Shown: positions 1-7,647, counted from the first letter of the stretch. The stretch: 64,000 nucleotides of DNA from Streptomyces sp. R21 (GCF_041051975.1 NZ_CP163435.1:6489001-6553000); one strand, 5' to 3'. The notes: generated by a model from the letters alone, not told the origin. Made by a program: numbers and translations.

Positions 1-602
1 GCGCCCGCACCCGCGAGCAGCGGAATTCCGGCCCGTACGGTGTCCACGGCCGCGGGGTGGAAACGCTCCAGGTCGACCCCGTTGGGGATCACGCTCCACC
101 GGGCGGCGATGCCGGCCCGCTGCCCGGTCGCGCGCTCCGCCTCGCTCACGCACACCACCCGGGAAGCCCAACGCGCCCCCCACCGCTCCCACTTCAGCGC
201 GAGCGCGGCCATGGCCCCGCCGACCGCCTCGAACGACCAGGCGTGCGGCTGGAACACGGTCGGAATCCGCCCGCGTACGGCGAGCCGGGCGGCGAGCCCG
301 GCCTTGGCGCTGTGCGCGTGCACCACGTCCGGCCGCGCCGCGGCGACCAGGCACGCGAGCCGCCGTACCTCCCGGGGCAGCAGCGGCCCCGGCGAACGGG
401 TCGCCGACCAGTGCCGTACGTCGGCGCCGAGCGCCCGGAGCGCGTCCGCGAGGCGGCTGTCGTGCGGGCAGGCGACGGTGACGTGGATCTCGGCGGCCAG
501 CTGCGCCCGCACCAGGTCGGTGACGACCCGGGCGACACCGCCGTCGACCGGCTGGGTGATGTGCAGGATCCGCGACGAAGGGTCGGTCGGGGACTGTGGC
601 AT
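1..602 (-). CDS. Glycosyltransferase family 4 (GT-B), N-terminal part
   Basis: The gene is cut by the left window edge, leaving about 200 codons from ATG 602. The first domain reads like a GT4 enzyme: a beta-strand ILHITQPVDGGVARVV near residue 12, then RPDVVHAHSAKAGLAARLA, TVFQPHAWSFE and VVCVSEAER, ending at VIPNGVDLERFHP. That run is the usual acceptor-side Rossmann fold and linker of GT-B glycosyltransferases such as those of capsule, glycolipid or teichoic-acid synthesis. The UDP-sugar-binding half lies outside the window, so donor and acceptor cannot be told. No signal peptide, so it is probably cytosolic or membrane-associated. It lies just downstream of and in the same direction as the secreted protein at 644-1738, with a 41-nt gap. 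Confidence 0.85.
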   Translation of the reverse strand, partial: MPQSPTDPSSRILHITQPVDGGVARVVTDLVRAQLAAEIHVTVACPHDSRLADALRALGADVRHWSATRSPGPLLPREVRRLACLVAAARPDVVHAHSAKAGLAARLAVRGRIPTVFQPHAWSFEAVGGAMAALALKWERWGARWASRVVCVSEAERATGQRAGIAARWSVIPNGVDLERFHPAAVDTVRAGIPLLAGAG

Positions 603-643
603 GCGCGGTTCCTCGGCTAAGGGGCGGCGCCTGCAGGCGCGCG

Positions 644-1738
644 TCACTGCTTCGCGTCGACGGCGGTGAACAGCGCCCCGACCCAGGCGGCGTCCCGCCG
701 CGAGGAGAGCCGGAGGACCAGCCCGTCCCCGCCGGGGCGCAGCGCCTTGTCCAGGTCGAGGACGTCGGAGTCGTAGCCGAGCGTGTTCGCGTAGGCGGGC
801 GCCCGCTCCATCGCCGTCGGGCCGGGCTCGCTGATCGTCGAATTCAGTACGTCGTCAAGGGGGTTGGCCGTGTCGCTCAGCGCGGTCGTGGGGCCGTGCT
901 CTCCGGCCGACACCGTCAGGGAGTCGCCGCCGTGGCCGCGGTCGCCGTCGTACGCGACCAGTCCCGCACGCCCGTGGGCCCCCTTCGGGAACCTCGGGTC
1001 GCGCAGCCGGATCACCTGGTCCTCGCGGGGGCCGAGTGTGTCGAAGCCGTCCCACATCGCCAGCTGTCGCAGCGGCTCCGACTCCTTCTCGTACGCCACC
1101 ATCAGCGTCCAGCCGCCCCAGGCCCCGGGGGCGGACCTGCCCATGGCCACGTTGACCTGCGCGACCGTGTAGAGACCCGAACGGCTTTCCCGTACCAGCT
1201 TCGTGACGTCCGCCGAGGCCTGGAAGGCGTCCGCGCCGTGCGCCACCCGGTGTCCGACGACGGTGTCCGCGAGCACGGCCTTGTACTGGCCGCCGGGCTC
1301 CGCGATCAGCACCCGCCCGTTGTCCTTCGGCGGCTTCTGCTCGCCGACGCGGAGGTTGCCGCCCCAGTACAGCCGCGCGTACGTGACCTGCGCGCCCTCC
1401 GGCAGACGCAGCTCCGCACGGCTGGAGTTGTAGGTGTTGGGGTCGCTGTCGACGTCGATGTAGAACATGTCGAAGTCGTTGTTCAGCGCCGTCCGGCCCT
1501 CGCGCGCGGCGGGGCACGAGGGCGCGGCCGTACGGCAGCTGATCGACGCGTTGGCCGCCCGGACGATCCCGCCGTGCTGGAGCGCGGCGTACCGCTGCGT
1601 GAGGGTGAGGCTCTCCGCCTCCGCGGCGGGCGGCGCGGGCGGTGCGGCCGACGCGGGGCAGCCGGGCGCCCAGAGGGTGGCCAGGGCGGAACAGCCGACC
1701 ATCGCACGGCGCAGCAGGAGGCCCGGGGAAATACGCAT
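644..1738 (-). CDS. Secreted DUF3344-like protein
   Basis: A 364-aa protein with an N-terminal export signal (arginines, a hydrophobic stretch to about residue 25, then an Ala/Pro-rich mature start). A Cys in this region (APGC) is not a good lipobox, so lipoprotein status is doubtful. The body contains DFDMFYIDVDSD, VTYARLYWGGNL and a beta-rich region ending ALFTAVDAKQ. The YARLYWGG pattern is one I associate with DUF3344-type extracellular beta-sandwich domains that often head DUF11 repeat proteins; here there are no repeats and no sortase signal. Function unknown. The start ATG 1738 is the first in frame. Its upstream region holds the AT-rich palindrome at 1792-1808. Confidence 0.7.
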   Translation of the reverse strand: MRISPGLLLRRAMVGCSALATLWAPGCPASAAPPAPPAAEAESLTLTQRYAALQHGGIVRAANASISCRTAAPSCPAAREGRTALNNDFDMFYIDVDSDPNTYNSSRAELRLPEGAQVTYARLYWGGNLRVGEQKPPKDNGRVLIAEPGGQYKAVLADTVVGHRVAHGADAFQASADVTKLVRESRSGLYTVAQVNVAMGRSAPGAWGGWTLMVAYEKESEPLRQLAMWDGFDTLGPREDQVIRLRDPRFPKGAHGRAGLVAYDGDRGHGGDSLTVSAGEHGPTTALSDTANPLDDVLNSTISEPGPTAMERAPAYANTLGYDSDVLDLDKALRPGGDGLVLRLSSRRDAAWVGALFTAVDAKQ

Positions 1739-2045
1739 GACCGGCGTTGCCCTTTCGGCGGGAAAAGGTTCTGGACCAGCGAATGAACGTCAATGTGTAA
1801 ATCACATTTATGTCGCGTTGAGCTCCCACGTCTTATGCGCCTGTTTCCTAAGCGGTCTCAGGAGGAGGGCAACTCTAGCCTCTATCGGTATTTGTCTGCG
1901 AAACCCGTCAAGTGTGTCGGAATGGTGAAGCCGCGTTTTACGGGATCACTCAAACGGAGGCACAACCCCGGGGCGAGTCACGCGTTGATTCAGCGCCGGG
2001 CATCCCCGCCCGGCTGTTTGTGACGATTCCAAGGAGCACTTCTCC
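1739..2045. other. Divergent intergenic region before chaplin
   Basis: About 307 nt without a gene between the divergent secreted-protein gene and the first chaplin. It is clearly lower in GC than its surroundings, as expected of a promoter region. It contains the palindrome at 1792-1808. In the chaplin leader a perfect 7-bp hairpin GCCGGGC/GCCCGGC lies at 1995-2001 and 2008-2014, ending about 30 nt before the start codon. No convincing small ORF was found. Confidence 0.6.
1792..1808. promoter_or_regulatory. AT-rich 17-bp palindrome, candidate operator
   Basis: AATGTG-TAAAT-CACATT is a perfect inverted repeat with 6-bp arms and a 5-bp spacer. It lies 54 bp upstream of the start at 1738 and about 240 bp upstream of the chaplin. 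It superficially resembles a CRP/FNR-type site but has a shorter spacer. The regulator is unknown. Confidence 0.45.
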
Positions 2046-2285
2046 ATGTCGCGTATCGCGAGGGGCCTGGCCCTGACCTCCGTTGCCGCAGCCGCCATGG
2101 CGGGCACCGCCGGCATCGCCGCCGCCGACAGCGACGCACACGGCGCCGCCGCCCACTCCCCGGGTGTCCTGTCGGGCAACGTTGTGCAGGTTCCGGTTCA
2201 CGTCCCGGTCAACGTCTGCGGCAACACCGTCAACGTGATCGGTCTGCTGAACCCCGCGTTCGGCAACACCTGCGTCAACGACTGA
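2046..2285 (+). CDS. Short chaplin, two-cysteine type
   Basis: A 79-aa short chaplin. It has a Sec signal peptide (residues 1 to about 27, ending IAAADS) and one chaplin domain with HSPGVLSGNVVQVPVHVPVN, then VCGNTVNVIGLLNPAFGNTCVND. The two Cys of the domain form the disulfide known in the family. Mature chaplins are amyloid-forming hydrophobins that coat aerial hyphae and spores and lower surface tension at emergence. Start ATG 2046 is preceded by AAGGAGC at the right distance. The domain is very close to those of the chaplins at 3924 and 7155. Which chp letter applies cannot be decided from sequence alone. A strong hairpin follows the stop. Confidence 0.95.
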   Translation: MSRIARGLALTSVAAAAMAGTAGIAAADSDAHGAAAHSPGVLSGNVVQVPVHVPVNVCGNTVNVIGLLNPAFGNTCVND

Positions 2286-2291
2286 CGTCAG

Positions 2292-2342
2292 CGCGGACCT
2301 TCTGCCGGCCGTCCTCCCTTCCGGGAGGGCGGCCGGTCCGCG
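2292..2342 (+). terminator. Long hairpin after chaplin
   Basis: Outer arms CGCGGACC/GGTCCGCG enclose a second stem (GGCCG...CCTCCC-ttcc-GGGAGG...CGGCC). It begins about 7 nt after the stop codon. There is no T run, which is common for actinobacterial terminators. It separates the chaplin from the gene at 2514. Confidence 0.7.
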
Positions 2343-2513
2343 TTGCCCTGAATGGGGGAAGCGGCTTTCGCGTCCCGGCATGGCGCCTCACCAGGGACGA
2401 CGCGGGTGATAGGGGCGCTGGATCGCTACGCGGGGCATTCGATCGGTTGCAGGCGGCGATCACCGCTTTCACGGTGAGCACAAGATCCGATGCAATCATC
2501 GAAGGGAACATCC

Positions 2514-3284
2514 ATGCGTGTTCTGCCCGTACGGCGCCTCGCGTCCACCGCTCTGTGTGCCTCGCTTCTGCTCGGCATCGCCGGACCAGCCGCCATGGCC
2601 GCGGACAGTGACTCGACGCGTGGCCACACCCATGCGGCGGCGCCCGTCCCCGGCGCGGACGCGCTTTTGGCGCAGGTGCAGACGCTGGGCAACATCGGCG
2701 CCGTGCTGACCCCGGTCACCGACCTGCTCAACGCCGCTCTCAAAGCGGACAGCGGCCAACTCCCCGCGGCCGACGCGACCAAGCTCGGCGACGCCGTGAA
2801 GGACGCGATCGCCAAGGTCACCGCGGCGGCGCCGGTTGCGCCGCCGGTCGCGCTCCCGAACACGCCGGCCACGGCGGCCGCGCCCACGACACCGGCCACG
2901 TCGGCACTCCCGGCCGTGCCGACGCTTCCGGCCGCTCCCGCGCTGCCCGCCTTGCCGCTCAGGAACGCCGAGCGCGAGGCCGCGAGCGAGGACGGCAAGG
3001 CGCCGCGTGCCGCGGCCCCGGCCGACCTCAAGGGCGACGCGCTCGCCGCCCTGCAGAAGGCGGTCGACACGCTGCTCGCGGCGGTCACCTCCGGCGACCC
3101 CACCAAGGTGGTGCCCGCGGCCACCGCCGTGGTGACGGGTCTCGTCAACGTCGTCGTGGCCGTGGTGCTCGGCGGTGGCCTCCCGCTGCCGAACCTGCCG
3201 GGCCTGCCGTCGCTGTCCAGCCTGCCGGCGCTGCCCACCGGTGCACTGCCCACGGGTGCGCTGCCTGCGCTGCCGGTCCGCTGA
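2514..3284 (+). CDS. Secreted Pro/Ala/Leu-rich protein of unknown function
   Basis: A 256-aa exported protein starting at ATG 2514, chosen because GAAGGGA lies 7 nt upstream; an in-frame ATG at 2490 lacks a ribosome site. The signal peptide runs to about residue 28 (GPAAMAADS). The mature protein has a helical segment (ALLAQVQTLGNIGAVLTPVTDLLNAALK), a Pro/Ala/Thr-rich linker at about 110-155, a second helical segment with a hydrophobic run (TGLVNVVVAVVLGGGL) and a C-terminal tail of LPxLP-type repeats. No enzyme motif is visible. It sits between chaplin genes with its own terminator at 3322. It may be a developmentally expressed surface or spore-coat protein, but that is inferred from location only. 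Confidence 0.85.
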   Translation: MRVLPVRRLASTALCASLLLGIAGPAAMAADSDSTRGHTHAAAPVPGADALLAQVQTLGNIGAVLTPVTDLLNAALKADSGQLPAADATKLGDAVKDAIAKVTAAAPVAPPVALPNTPATAAAPTTPATSALPAVPTLPAAPALPALPLRNAEREAASEDGKAPRAAAPADLKGDALAALQKAVDTLLAAVTSGDPTKVVPAATAVVTGLVNVVVAVVLGGGLPLPNLPGLPSLSSLPALPTGALPTGALPALPVR

Positions 3285-3321
3285 GTCGCGGGTTCGTCAG
3301 TCGCGGGTTCCGCGGCATTCC

Positions 3322-3364
3322 GCCGTCGTGCCGGCCTTCACGGTCGGCACGACGGCTGTTTTAT
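3322..3364 (+). terminator. Rho-independent terminator
   Basis: Perfect 12-bp stem GCCGTCGTGCCG (3322-3333) / CGGCACGACGGC (3345-3356) with an 11-nt loop, followed by TGTTTTAT. It is one of the few hairpins in the window with a T-rich tail. Confidence 0.85.
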
Positions 3365-3536
3365 ATGAGAATGCGACACGCCGTTCATTCGGGTGGGTTG
3401 CAGGAATTTTCTGCACACGGGGTTTCCGTCACGCCCGGGGCTCGTTAGCCAAGGCGCAGTGAGAGACCAGGCATTTCAAGATGCCTGCACAGTGAAATTC
3501 CCTCTGGTGACGTGAGTTGCCGAAGAAAGGAACACG

Positions 3537-3839
3537 ATGAAGTCCCTGAAGGCTGCCGCTGTCGTTGCCGGATCCGTGGTCATCGCCGGTGTCGCCGCGC
3601 CGGCCATGGCCATGGGGGCCGCCGATGTCACGCCCACCAGCCTCAACGGCGCCCTGGAGACGATCACCAGCCAGCGCTCGCTCAACGTGCAGGACGTGAT
3701 GCCCCTGCAGCACCAGTCGGACGCGCTCGACACCGAGAACAAGGACTCGGCGCTCAACACCCTGAACGGCGCGACGACGGCACTGAACTCGGCGGCCGCC
3801 CCCTCTCAGCTCCTCGGCGGACTTCCTCTCCAAGGCTGA
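3537..3839 (+). CDS. Small secreted protein of unknown function
   Basis: A 100-aa protein with a clear Sec signal peptide (MKSLKAAAVVAGSVVIAG...APAMAMGAA, cleavage near residue 23-28). The mature part of about 75 residues is polar, has no cysteine, and carries DVMPLQHQSDALD and two NTLNGA/NGALE-like segments, ending LLGGLPLQG. AAAGGAACACG upstream of ATG 3537 is a good ribosome site. It lies between the Pro-rich secreted protein and the second chaplin. It is neither a rodlin nor a chaplin by sequence. A short SLNVQ motif is shared with the secreted protein at 5015, possibly by chance. Confidence 0.8.
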   Translation: MKSLKAAAVVAGSVVIAGVAAPAMAMGAADVTPTSLNGALETITSQRSLNVQDVMPLQHQSDALDTENKDSALNTLNGATTALNSAAAPSQLLGGLPLQG

Positions 3840-3923
3840 TCTGATTTTTCATCGCGTGTCCTTGCGGAAAGCATTGCCGAGCCGTCCATAGGCTGAGGCA
3901 AATTCCTGAGGAAAGGGCTGACG

Positions 3924-4175
3924 ATGAACACTGCCAAGAAGGCCGCTCTGATTTTCGCCGCCGCCGGAATGGCCGCTGGTGCCGCTTCGGGCAGCGCCTT
4001 CGCCCACGGTGGTGACGGCGCCAGTGCCGAGGGCGTCGCGGTCAAGTCCCCCGGTGTCGCTTCCGGAAACGTCGTCCAGGTCCCCGTGGACATCCCGGTC
4101 AACGCATGCGGCAACACCGTCGACGTCATCGGCGCACTGAACCCGGCATTCGGGAACACCTGTGTGAACGAGTGA
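3924..4175 (+). CDS. Short chaplin, two-cysteine type
   Basis: An 83-aa short chaplin with a signal peptide (ending SGSAFAHGG) and one chaplin domain: KSPGVASGNVVQVPVDIPVN, ACGNTVDVIGALNPAFGNTCVNE. Both cysteines are present. It differs from the 2046 copy in having SPGVASG, an acidic VDIPVN and a His/Gly start of the mature chain. GAGGAAAGGGCTGACG precedes ATG 3924. The function is as for the family: amyloid surface layer of aerial hyphae. A 15-bp hairpin follows immediately. Confidence 0.95.
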   Translation: MNTAKKAALIFAAAGMAAGAASGSAFAHGGDGASAEGVAVKSPGVASGNVVQVPVDIPVNACGNTVDVIGALNPAFGNTCVNE

Positions 4176-4182
4176 TGTTCGA

Positions 4183-4217
4183 AAGGGCCGATTCCGCACC
4201 CCGCGGAATCGGCCCTT
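4183..4217 (+). terminator. Perfect 15-bp hairpin after chaplin
   Basis: AAGGGCCGATTCCGC (4183-4197) pairs with GCGGAATCGGCCCTT (4203-4217) around a 5-nt loop. It starts 8 nt after the stop. No T tract. Confidence 0.75.
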
Positions 4218-4323
4218 CGCGCCATTCGGCGCTGTTCGAGGCCCGTCCCTCTTTCGTGTGGTCGCTCCGCCGCATGTCGCCCGGTCGGGTGAGAAATCGG
4301 CCGCGTGTATTCCGGCACGTCGA

Positions 4324-4336
4324 TAGGGTTCCGCGG
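4324..4336 (+). promoter_or_regulatory. Candidate -10 of a leaderless transcript
   Basis: TAGGGT at 4324-4329 fits TANNNT and ends 6 nt before GTG 4336. There is no Shine-Dalgarno sequence before this start. This is the arrangement expected of a leaderless mRNA. No clear -35 is seen. Confidence 0.45.
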
Positions 4337-4833
4337 TGACCTCAACCTCAAGCGAAACGCGCCCGCTCCGAGCCGCCGATCTCGGCACGCTCGCCGTCAT
4401 GGCGTTCAGCGGTGAAGCCCCCGACGGAGACATGCCCTACCTCCTCGCCTACTCCCTCGGCGACGGCGAGAACGGGCCGGAGGGCTCCTCGGAAGCCGTC
4501 ACCCAGCTGCTGCGCGACAACGGCCTGCCCGTCGGCGACAAGCTCGTCGACGGCTCCCGGAACCCGAGCCTGCCGCTCACCCTCCTCGTCGAGGCGGGAC
4601 AGGCCGTCGTCAACATGCCGCACCTCAACGCCCAGTGCATCGTGCCGCCGGAGTGGCTCGCCGCCGTCGGCGAACGCGGCTACGCCTACTTCCTGTTCGC
4701 CACCCGCGCCTGGCCCGAAGCCGTGCCCGGCCGTCCCGTCGCACCCGAGAGCCTGACCGCGTTCGCCGGCGACGAGGAGACCTTGACCAGCGCCGCGCAC
4801 ATTCTGCTGCCGGCGCGCAGCCTGCGCGGCTGA
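4336..4833 (+). CDS. DUF5949-like conserved Streptomyces protein
   Basis: A 165-aa soluble protein from GTG 4336. No signal peptide or membrane span. Features: LGTLAVMAFSGEAPDGDMPYLLAYSLGDG near residues 16-45, a central SLPLTLLVEAGQAVVNMPHLNAQC and a C-terminal YFLFATRAWPE. I recognise it tentatively as the DUF5949 family found across streptomycetes, which has no assigned function. It lies between secreted developmental genes but is itself cytosolic. The start is supported by a -10-like TAGGGT 6 nt upstream, suggesting leaderless expression. Confidence 0.75.
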   Translation: MTSTSSETRPLRAADLGTLAVMAFSGEAPDGDMPYLLAYSLGDGENGPEGSSEAVTQLLRDNGLPVGDKLVDGSRNPSLPLTLLVEAGQAVVNMPHLNAQCIVPPEWLAAVGERGYAYFLFATRAWPEAVPGRPVAPESLTAFAGDEETLTSAAHILLPARSLRG

Positions 4834-5014
4834 CGCAGCGGACCGGGCCGGAGCGCGGGAGACGCCGACGCGCCCGCCGCGTCGGAGCGCCTCGGCGCCG
4901 CAGCCAGTCCTACTACTGCATCGCTCGGGGGAATCTTGAACTGAAGCCGTTCGCAGGCTCGTTACTCGGTACGCACGCAGAGCCCCACGAATTCCGAAAG
5001 GGACCGTACCTGAG

Positions 5015-5530
5015 ATGAAGCCGACCACCCGAGGAACCCTCGCCGCCGTCATCACCTGTGTGGCGGCCGCGGCAGGTGCCGCCGCGACCCCCGCCGTCGC
5101 GGCCGGCTCGGTCCCCGTTCCCGTGCCGCTGGACGGTGTGGAGAAGTCCCTCAACGTGCAGCTGCCCAAGGTCGGTGGGGAGCTGCCGCTGCCCGTGCCG
5201 GGCAAGCCCGAGGGACCGCAGTACGTCGAGGGGCGCCTCATTCCGCAGGGGGCCGTGCCGCAACTGCCGCTCAGCGGCGGGCTGCCGGGCGCGGGTCTGC
5301 GTGCGCCGCTGCCGCACGTCCTCGGCGACGGCTTCGACCACGTCGAGGTCGGCACCCCCGCTTCCGACCTGCGCACGCTGACCCCCGGACTGTCCCTGGA
5401 CACTCCGCTGACCCCGCCGAACCCCGACAACTTCGGCCTCCCCGACCTGAAGCTCCCCCAGGCGGCCGTGCTCACCCCGCTGCTGCAGACGGTGCCGGGC
5501 GCGAACCTGGGGCTCGCCGGAGGCGCGTAG
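5015..5530 (+). CDS. Secreted Pro/Leu-rich protein
   Basis: A 171-aa exported protein. The signal peptide is residues 1 to about 30 (ATPAVAAGS). The mature chain is rich in Pro, Leu, Val and Gly (VPVPVPLDG, GGELPLPVPGKPEG, LPLSGGLPGAG, LTPPNPDNFGLPDLKLP) and has no cysteine. No known domain is recognised. It resembles the protein at 2514 in composition and LPxLP-like motifs rather than in alignable sequence. GAAAGGGA lies upstream of ATG 5015. It sits directly ahead of melC1 with a 95-nt gap, so it may be co-transcribed with the tyrosinase genes. Role unknown; a surface or matrix component is one possibility. Confidence 0.82.
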   Translation: MKPTTRGTLAAVITCVAAAAGAAATPAVAAGSVPVPVPLDGVEKSLNVQLPKVGGELPLPVPGKPEGPQYVEGRLIPQGAVPQLPLSGGLPGAGLRAPLPHVLGDGFDHVEVGTPASDLRTLTPGLSLDTPLTPPNPDNFGLPDLKLPQAAVLTPLLQTVPGANLGLAGGA

Positions 5531-5625
5531 TCCAGGCCCACCGGGCCTGTCTCCCGGCCGGCCGTCGCAGGATCCGCCGCAGGCCCCCGGCGGTCACCGT
5601 TACTGAACACGACGAGGAGAGAACA

Positions 5626-6168
5626 TTGTTCGTCAGCAGAGTGTCAGTGAGTTCGTCGGCAGGCTCGGCGAATCCGGTGGGGGCGGTGGCTCCGCAGAGC
5701 CCGGTGGGGTCCGCATCTTCGGCCGATCCCGACGACAGAAGCCGCCGGTACGTGATGCGCGGGATGGTGGCGCTGGTCGTCGCCGCGGCCGCGATCCCGG
5801 TCGTCGCGGCGTCGCGGCCGCCGGGCGCCGACGACACCGTGGCCGACCCGCGCGACACACCGGACACCTTCGAGGAGACCTACCGCGGCCGCCTCATCCG
5901 CGGCACCTGGGCGGGCACGGGCCGGGCCGCGGATGACGCCGGGGAATGGCAGGTCACCGTGGACGGGCGGCCGCTGCATCTGATGCGCCGTGCGGACGGC
6001 ACCTACCTGAGCATGGTGGACCACTACCAGTCGTACGCGACCCCGCTCGCCGCCGCGCGCGCCGCCGTCGACGAACTGGGGCCCAAGGAACATCTGCGGG
6101 CCATGGGCATGAGCAGGGACGAGGGCGGCCGTTCCGCGGACGGGGGGCACCGTGGCGTACACGCGTAA
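5626..6168 (+). CDS. melC1: Tyrosinase cofactor / copper chaperone MelC1
   Basis: MelC1 binds apo-tyrosinase, helps load two copper ions and carries it out of the cell. The start is TTG 5626, preceded by GAGGAGAG, giving 180 aa. It is preferred over ATG 5755 because the longer form keeps the twin arginines of SRRYVMRG (residues 39-46) just before the hydrophobic segment, fitting the Tat export known for MelC1. The conserved core is present: YRGRLIRG, VDGRPLHLMRRADGTYLSMVDHYQSYATPLAAARAAVDEL. The Tyr/His-bearing VDHYQSY corresponds to the loop that inserts into the tyrosinase active site in caddie-protein structures. The 3' end overlaps melC2 by 17 nt, so the two are translationally coupled. 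Confidence 0.92.
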   Translation: MFVSRVSVSSSAGSANPVGAVAPQSPVGSASSADPDDRSRRYVMRGMVALVVAAAAIPVVAASRPPGADDTVADPRDTPDTFEETYRGRLIRGTWAGTGRAADDAGEWQVTVDGRPLHLMRRADGTYLSMVDHYQSYATPLAAARAAVDELGPKEHLRAMGMSRDEGGRSADGGHRGVHA

Positions 6169-7018
6169 GGACGTCAGCACGCTGACCCGCGCGGAACGGC
6201 GGCGGTTCGTCGGCGCGATGCTGGAGATCAAACGCCGTGGCGAGTACGACGACTTCGTGCGGATGCACATCGACTACTACGTCTCCGACGGCGACGGTGG
6301 ACTGCGCGCGGCCCACATGGCGCCGTCCTTCCTGCCCTGGCACCGCAAGTTCCTGCTGGAGCTGGAGCGGGCGCTGCGGCGCGTCGACTCCGGGGTGAGC
6401 GTGCCGTACTGGGACTGGACGCGGGACCGGACGCCGTCCAGCGCCCCGTGGACCAAGGACCTGCTCGGCGGCAACGGGCGGCGCTCCGACCACCGGGTCA
6501 TGACCGGCCCCTTCGCGTACGGCAACGGGAAGTGGACGATCAAGGAAGGGGTGACCGACGTCGATTTCCTCACCCGGGACTTCGGCCACCCCCAGGACCC
6601 GCTCGAACTGCCCACCCGCACCGAGCTGGCCCGGGCCCTGAACGATTCCGTCTACGACACCTCGCCGTGGGACTCCACCTCCACCAAGGGGTTCCGGAAC
6701 CGGCTCGAAGGGTGGGGCCGGGGGAGCGGCAGCGGTGCATGGGGCAACCACAACCGCGTCCACCGCTGGGTCGGCGGCCATATGCTCGGCGGCGCCTCGG
6801 TCAACGATCCCGTCTTCTGGCTGCACCACGCCTTCGTCGACCTTCAGTGGTCGCTGTGGCAGCGGCGCCACCGGGGCGCGCGCTATCTGCCCGCGAACCC
6901 GCCGGGCCCCGGCAGCTCGCAGTACGAGCGGATCGTCGCGCGGCACCAGGGAATGCCGCCGTGGAACGTGACGCCGGATCAGATGGAGGACGTCGGCCGG
7001 ATCTACCGCTACGCCTAG
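6152..7018 (+). CDS. melC2: Tyrosinase MelC2 (type-3 dicopper monooxygenase)
   Basis: A 288-aa tyrosinase that hydroxylates monophenols and oxidises diphenols to quinones, giving melanin. All six copper ligands can be placed. CuA is His39 (RMHIDYY), His55 (AAHMAP) and His64 (LPWHRKF). CuB is His200 and His204 (GNHNRVH) and His226 (WLHHAFVDLQW). The family hallmark VPYWDWT is at 84-90. Length matches Streptomyces MelC2 proteins. There is no signal peptide; export is expected in complex with MelC1. GTG 6152 lies within the 3' end of melC1. A bidirectional terminator at 7107-7136 separates it from the convergent chaplin. Confidence 0.97.
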   Translation: MAYTRKDVSTLTRAERRRFVGAMLEIKRRGEYDDFVRMHIDYYVSDGDGGLRAAHMAPSFLPWHRKFLLELERALRRVDSGVSVPYWDWTRDRTPSSAPWTKDLLGGNGRRSDHRVMTGPFAYGNGKWTIKEGVTDVDFLTRDFGHPQDPLELPTRTELARALNDSVYDTSPWDSTSTKGFRNRLEGWGRGSGSGAWGNHNRVHRWVGGHMLGGASVNDPVFWLHHAFVDLQWSLWQRRHRGARYLPANPPGPGSSQYERIVARHQGMPPWNVTPDQMEDVGRIYRYA

Positions 7019-7106
7019 CGCGGGGCGCGAGCGGGATGGCACGCAACGGCAGGGCGCAGCACGGGGTGGACAGGAACAGGACGGGCGGGATGGGCGGGTA
7101 GTGCGA

Positions 7107-7139
7107 GGCCCCCGGCGGTCGCAACCGCCGGGGGCCTTT
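7107..7139. terminator. Bidirectional terminator melC2 / chaplin
   Basis: Perfect 13-bp stem GGCCCCCGGCGGT (7107-7119) / ACCGCCGGGGGCC (7124-7136) with a 4-nt loop and TTTC on the plus side. It lies between two convergent genes. Confidence 0.85.
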
Positions 7140-7154
7140 CTGCGCTACGTCGGA

Positions 7155-7454
7155 TCAGCCGCCGTAGCCGTAGCCCGAGGGGCCGTGGTGACCCGGGTGG
7201 CTGGGCTTGCCGCCACCGTCGTTGACGCAGGTGTTGCCGAAGGCCGGGTTGAGCAGGCCGATGACGCTGACGGTGTTCCCGCACACGTTGACCGGGATGT
7301 GGATCGGGACCTGGACGACGTTGCCCGACAGGACGCCGGGCGAGCCGACGGCCTCGCCCTGAGCACCCGCGTCCGCCATGGCCAGGCCGGCCCCGCTGAG
7401 CACCACGGCACCCGTGCCGAGCGCGACAGCGGCTGCCTTCGCGATGCGAGACAT
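7155..7454 (-). CDS. chpG: Short chaplin with Gly/His-rich tail, ChpG-like
   Basis: A 99-aa chaplin from ATG 7454, which has AAAGGAGAACGTG upstream. Signal peptide to about residue 28 (LAMADAG), then one two-cysteine chaplin domain: GSPGVLSGNVVQVPIHIPVN, VCGNTVSVIGLLNPAFGNTCVND. Unlike the other two chaplins here it continues for about 20 residues as a Gly/His/Tyr-rich tail (GGGKPSHPGHHGPSGYGYGG). Position next to melC matches the place of chpG (SCO2699 beside melC) as I remember it; the symbol rests on that recall and on the extended tail. It is convergent with melC2. Family function: amyloid surface coat. Confidence 0.85.
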   Translation of the reverse strand: MSRIAKAAAVALGTGAVVLSGAGLAMADAGAQGEAVGSPGVLSGNVVQVPIHIPVNVCGNTVSVIGLLNPAFGNTCVNDGGGKPSHPGHHGPSGYGYGG

Positions 7455-7633
7455 CACGTTCTCCTTTGACTCGTTGAGTGCGGCTGCTCGAACGCGACCG
7501 CACTCCCCTTCAACGCGCCCGCTCACCACTGGTCACGGACTTCGTCCTGGGATCACCCGTTCCGAACAGGCCCTTCGTTCGTACGACCCTTCGAGTCCCG
7601 CGAAATTCGTTTCGGCTCGCGAAGGCCCTCAAC

Positions 7634-7647
7634 TAGCCTCCGAACCA
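7634..7647 (+). promoter_or_regulatory. Candidate -10 for leaderless DUF2087 gene
   Basis: TAGCCT at 7634-7639 ends 7 nt before ATG 7647, and no Shine-Dalgarno sequence intervenes. Fits TANNNT and leaderless transcription. The -35 is not evident. Confidence 0.4.

Noticed and set aside
1793..2023. A 76-codon plus-strand frame upstream of the first chaplin
   Set aside because: It lies in an AT-richer promoter region, has no ribosome site, and its composition is unlike neighbouring genes.
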